The notes beneath the pieces are model-generated. The model worked only from the letters and a program-made list of their open reading frames with translations, did no database searches and had not been told where the DNA came from. This document shows, one piece after another, positions 61,056 through 64,000 of a stretch of DNA of 64,000 bases. How positions within the stretch are numbered: position 1 is the first letter of the stretch; each line of letters opens with the position of its first letter. This stretch comes from an uncultured Candidatus Nitrosopumilus sp. GTDB lineage: Archaea; Thermoproteota; Nitrososphaeria; Nitrososphaerales; Nitrosopumilaceae. The position numbers and the translations under genes were made by a program. The DNA lies in assembly GCA_951812655.1 (NCBI GenBank), contig OX638319.1, positions 186,001-250,000 of the forward strand, in the 5' to 3' direction.

Positions 61056-62434
61056 TTCGAACTACTCCTTAACCATCCCAGATTATTGTTGTAAAATTCT
61101 CTTACGTCAGCTAGATCATACTTGAGCATGGCAATTCTTTCAATGCCTCCGCCCCAAGCTAAAATAGGTTGCGTGATGCCAAGGGGTTTTGTCACTTCAG
61201 GTCTGAAAATACCCATGCCAAACAACTCAATCCATTTTCCTAATTTTTCATTGTATACCATTGTCTGAAGAGATGGCTCAGTGTAAGGGAAAAAAGTTGG
61301 CCAGAATTTTATTTTGGTTATTCCGATTCGCTTGTAAAATTCGCGTTGAATCCCCATTAAATTTCTCAAGTTGGCATCCTTTCCAACAACAATACCTTCA
61401 ACCTGGTTAAATTCAACAAGATGTTTGTAACTCACCTTTTCATTTCGAAACACCCTACCCAAAGAGAAAATTCGCGCCTCATCAGGTTTTTTTTCTGCCA
61501 GATGTTTGATGGTCACACACGTAGTATGCGTCCTTAAAACCATTTTTTGCGCTTCGTTGATGTCCCACTGATATCTCCAGTTCTTCTTATGGGAACCAGA
61601 TACATTTCTAATTTGATCAGGTGTTCCAGTTTTTTTGGCAGAAACGCCATCCAAGTAAAACGTATCCTGTAATTCCCTTGCAGGATGATCCTGAGGAGTG
61701 AACAAAGCATCAAAATTCCAAAAGCTCGACTGAGACATATTTCCAAAAATTTCTGAAAAACCAAGCGTGACGAATATTTCACGTATTTCATCTATGGTGT
61801 CTTTTAGAGGATGGGTTCTTGCAACAAAGGTTTCTGGAACTTTAGCTTCAACATCGATCTCACCAAAAGAATCTGAAAGTTTCAAAGATTTTGCAGAATC
61901 AGTTAGGGCAATTTGTTTTGTCTTTACTACATTCTCGATAATAAAATCAGGTCGTTTTAAAAGCGCCGATAAATCATCTTGATCAATTTTATCCAAATGA
62001 AGTCTCTCAGTTCCTACAAGATTGACAGTTTTTTCGCCCGGAAGTTCGCCAGGTAAATTCTTGAGAGAGATGGAATCGGAAGAGGTTTCAATCCAATTAT
62101 TTTTTCTAGCCAATCCCATCGAAGGTCCAAAAACAGATCCCAATTGATCCTTCAAGAACGATAATTTTTTAGAGCCATCATTTAGTAAATTCAGCAATCT
62201 TCTTTCGGGCAATCCCTTCTCAAAAGATTCAAGGCCATTTTTACCTAAACTGATCACACTTGTTTTTGATTCTGTTACAATTGCCAAGTCTTTTAGCTTG
62301 AGCCATTCAATTCCTCGTCTGATTTGATCAGGTGAGAGATGTGTAGATTTTTCAAGTGATTCAGGGGATTGCTTGTGTCCATTCCTTAAAGAAGTAATAA
62401 TTTTTTTTTCTATATCATGGAAAACTTGGGACAA
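61046..62434 (-). CDS. pheS: Phenylalanyl-tRNA synthetase alpha subunit
   Basis: Class II catalytic subunit. The motif 2 region reads EARIFSLGRVFRNEKVSYKH, and motif 3 GGGIERIAMLKY. N-terminal winged helices are present. The frame opens at 62521 inside trpS, which cannot be right. A TATA-like box at 62457-62464 lies 26 nt before a TTG at 62434, giving 462 residues starting MSQVFHDIEKKI; TTG 62440 is an alternative. Co-transcribed with pheT. Confidence 0.92.
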   Translation of the reverse strand: MSQVFHDIEKKIITSLRNGHKQSPESLEKSTHLSPDQIRRGIEWLKLKDLAIVTESKTSVISLGKNGLESFEKGLPERRLLNLLNDGSKKLSFLKDQLGSVFGPSMGLARKNNWIETSSDSISLKNLPGELPGEKTVNLVGTERLHLDKIDQDDLSALLKRPDFIIENVVKTKQIALTDSAKSLKLSDSFGEIDVEAKVPETFVARTHPLKDTIDEIREIFVTLGFSEIFGNMSQSSFWNFDALFTPQDHPARELQDTFYLDGVSAKKTGTPDQIRNVSGSHKKNWRYQWDINEAQKMVLRTHTTCVTIKHLAEKKPDEARIFSLGRVFRNEKVSYKHLVEFNQVEGIVVGKDANLRNLMGIQREFYKRIGITKIKFWPTFFPYTEPSLQTMVYNEKLGKWIELFGMGIFRPEVTKPLGITQPILAWGGGIERIAMLKYDLADVREFYNNNLGWLRSSSKCQ

Positions 62435-62456
62435 CAGCAAAGAATTCGAAAAAGAC

Positions 62457-62464
62457 TTTTTAAA
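62457..62464. promoter_or_regulatory. Shared TATA box for pheS and trpS
   Basis: TTTTTAAA reads as a TATA-like element in both directions. Its centre is 26 nt from the TTG start of pheS and 26 nt from the ATG of trpS, the distance of archaeal leaderless promoters. Inferred. Confidence 0.55.
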
Positions 62465-62485
62465 CCTTAACCTAAGCCAAGAGGA

Positions 62486-63598
62486 ATGTCTGCAGATGAC
62501 TTTATCGTTACACCTTGGCACGTGGAAGGCGATATTGACTATGACAAGCTAATCAAGAAGTTCGGCACTGAGAAGATCTCAGCAGATCTGTTAAAACGAA
62601 TCAAGGAAAATACCGGAGAAGATTATTTTATGCTCAGAAGAGGCATTTTTTTCTCACATAGAGAGATGAACAGGATTCTTGATGAATATGAAAAAGGCAA
62701 CAAATTTTTTCTGTATACAGGAAGAGGGCCATCAGGCCATACACATATTGGTCATTTGGTCCCATGGATGTTTGCAAAGTGGTTACAAGAAAAATTTGAT
62801 GTTAATCTTTATTTTCAGCTTACTGATGATGAGAAATTTTATTCTAAACAAAATCTCACTTTAGAGGAAACAAATGAATTTGCATACGAAAATGCATTGG
62901 ATTTTATCGCACTGGGTTTCAACCCAGAAAAAACAAAAATTATCATCAATACAAGGAATATCCAAACCTTGTATCCCATTGCAGCAAATGTGGCAAAAAA
63001 AATTAATTTTTCAAACACAAAAGCCACGTTTGGGTTTACAAATGAGACAAACATCGGCATGATTTTCTACACATCGCTCCAATCTGCACCGTGTTTTATC
63101 GAAGACAAACCTGTACTGATTCCATTGGGAGTGGACCAGGATCCTCATTTTAGATTAACAAGAGATATTGCACCTAAGATTGGGAAACAAAAACCTGCGT
63201 TGATTCACAACATTATGATTCCTGGTTTAGAGGGTCCAGGAGGGAAAATGTCTGCGTCTGATGACAAAGGCACAATATACACAACAGATTCTCCAAATGT
63301 TGTAAAAAAGAAAATTAACAAGTTTGCATTTTCGGGAGGGCAGCAAGACGTGGAACAACACAGAAAGCTTGGCGGAAATCCAGACGTAGATGTATCATAT
63401 CAGTATCTAAGAATATTTTTTGAACCCGATGATGCAAGGTTAAAGATCATTTATGACGATTACAAATCTGGAAAGTTGCTCTCCGGAGAACTAAAAGCAA
63501 TTTTAATTGAAAAAATCAACAGTTTTCTTGCCAAACATCAAGAGAAAAGAGAAAAAGCAAAAAGCCAGATAAACCAATTTCTTTTTGAGAACAAATGA
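62486..63598 (+). CDS. trpS: Tryptophanyl-tRNA synthetase
   Basis: A 370-residue archaeal/eukaryotic-type TrpRS. SGHTHIGH (HIGH at 87-90) and GKMSASDDKG (near 254-258) are the class I signatures. N-terminal FIVTPWHVEGDIDYDKL is typical of this type. The adjoining hypothetical gene overlaps its last 4 bp. Divergent from pheS with a shared promoter region. Confidence 0.95.
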   Translation: MSADDFIVTPWHVEGDIDYDKLIKKFGTEKISADLLKRIKENTGEDYFMLRRGIFFSHREMNRILDEYEKGNKFFLYTGRGPSGHTHIGHLVPWMFAKWLQEKFDVNLYFQLTDDEKFYSKQNLTLEETNEFAYENALDFIALGFNPEKTKIIINTRNIQTLYPIAANVAKKINFSNTKATFGFTNETNIGMIFYTSLQSAPCFIEDKPVLIPLGVDQDPHFRLTRDIAPKIGKQKPALIHNIMIPGLEGPGGKMSASDDKGTIYTTDSPNVVKKKINKFAFSGGQQDVEQHRKLGGNPDVDVSYQYLRIFFEPDDARLKIIYDDYKSGKLLSGELKAILIEKINSFLAKHQEKREKAKSQINQFLFENK

Positions 63599-63876
63599 AA
63601 ACGAACATTATATGTGATGATAAGTACGAAGCTCAGAAATTAGCAGCGTTGATTTTCATCAAAGAGGGAAAAGAGACATTCATCACAGGGATTCTAAATG
63701 TGATAAAAAATGAATTGGTGATTTCGTTGAAGGACAAATCGGCACACAGTATTTTGCTAAAAGATGAATATAATGTGGAGAAATTTGCAGACTTTATTCA
63801 GTCAGTGATCGATAAAGAACACGAGCTGGCTTCAACTAAGGTTCTCGAGCACGTCATAGAGATAGATAAAGAATAA
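63595..63876 (+). CDS. Small hypothetical protein, 93 aa
   Basis: A mixed alpha/beta protein starting MKTNIICDDKYEAQKLAAL. It is translationally coupled to trpS through a 4-bp ATGA overlap. No known domain; possibly a helper or regulator, but without support. Confidence 0.65.
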   Translation: MKTNIICDDKYEAQKLAALIFIKEGKETFITGILNVIKNELVISLKDKSAHSILLKDEYNVEKFADFIQSVIDKEHELASTKVLEHVIEIDKE

Positions 63877-63878
63877 AA

Positions 63879-63962
63879 CTAAAGGCCAGAAACGAAATAC
63901 AGAGTTACAATTCCAACCATTGCTATTAGAGATATTCCCAGTGCGTTAAAGTCACTATTCAT
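63879..63962 (-). CDS. Possible 27-aa transmembrane microprotein
   Basis: ORF of 28 codons, MNSDFNALGISLIAMVGIVT and onward, forming a single hydrophobic helix. Its stop sits two bases from the stop of the 93-residue gene. AT-rich sequence upstream could hold a promoter. Resembles the class of tiny membrane proteins seen at 41832. Confidence 0.45.
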   Translation of the reverse strand: MNSDFNALGISLIAMVGIVTLYFVSGL

Positions 63963-64000
63963 ACATTAATTTTGAAATAATTATAATTAAAGTGTTAATA

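Noticed and set aside
62435-62521. N-terminal extension of PheS
   Set aside because: It would overlap the 5' end of divergent trpS and lacks family similarity; the TTG at 62434 fits the promoter.

Overview
The window is chromosomal DNA from an ammonia-oxidising archaeon of the Nitrosopumilus type (Thaumarchaeota/Nitrososphaerota). The evidence is an AT-rich genome with many apparently leaderless genes, archaeal information-processing genes (EF-1alpha, S10, Rpo12, EndA, PINA, ATP-dependent DNA ligase, ValS, PheST, TrpS), a tRNA-Trp that appears to carry two introns, fructose-1,6-bisphosphate aldolase/phosphatase, a 3-hydroxybutyryl-CoA dehydrogenase of the kind used in the 3-hydroxypropionate/4-hydroxybutyrate cycle, and many small cysteine-rich proteins typical of the lineage. 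I see no rRNA, CRISPR array, integrase or transposase.

Layout. 0-14.6 kb is mostly conserved housekeeping: UDG, TldD, PINA, a DtxR/MntR-type regulator, a DUF192 protein, a TauE-type permease, a MaoC/SDR pair, tRNA endonuclease, a DUF47 protein and DNA ligase. From 14.65 to 35.53 kb lies an unusual block bounded by two nearly identical 1,226-bp direct repeats, each holding a complete FBP aldolase/phosphatase gene with its upstream region. Inside are a receiver-domain protein with 31 perfect copies of a 24-bp repeat, a sugar nucleotidyltransferase, GlmS, phosphoglycerate kinase, exported beta-rich proteins, a 1,959-residue membrane protein (DM13-like domains, 23 NHL-like blades and a GT2 synthase domain), a receiver/zinc-ribbon protein and a coiled-coil protein. 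PGK, FBP aldolase/phosphatase, GlmS, nucleotidyltransferase and GT2 form a plausible chain from gluconeogenesis to a surface glycan. That chain is my inference.

35.6-41.2 kb holds EF-1alpha, S10, Rpo12, two small zinc proteins and 3-hydroxyacyl-CoA dehydrogenase. 42-46.9 kb is a signalling area: two paralogous receiver plus class III cyclase-like pairs, small zinc proteins and a winged-helix regulator. 46.9-64 kb returns to housekeeping: tRNA-Pro, pterin enzymes (PCD, PTPS), ValS, PdxS/PdxT, tRNA-Trp, aconitase, an EVE protein, PheS/PheT and, divergently, TrpS.

Ten probable or possible small genes of 21-57 codons, too short for ordinary ORF calling, were read directly from the sequence and are listed with modest confidence. 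Many starts are TTG or GTG; where I moved a start it was on protein alignment or on a TATA-like box about 26 nt upstream. All family assignments are by eye; no database search was run.
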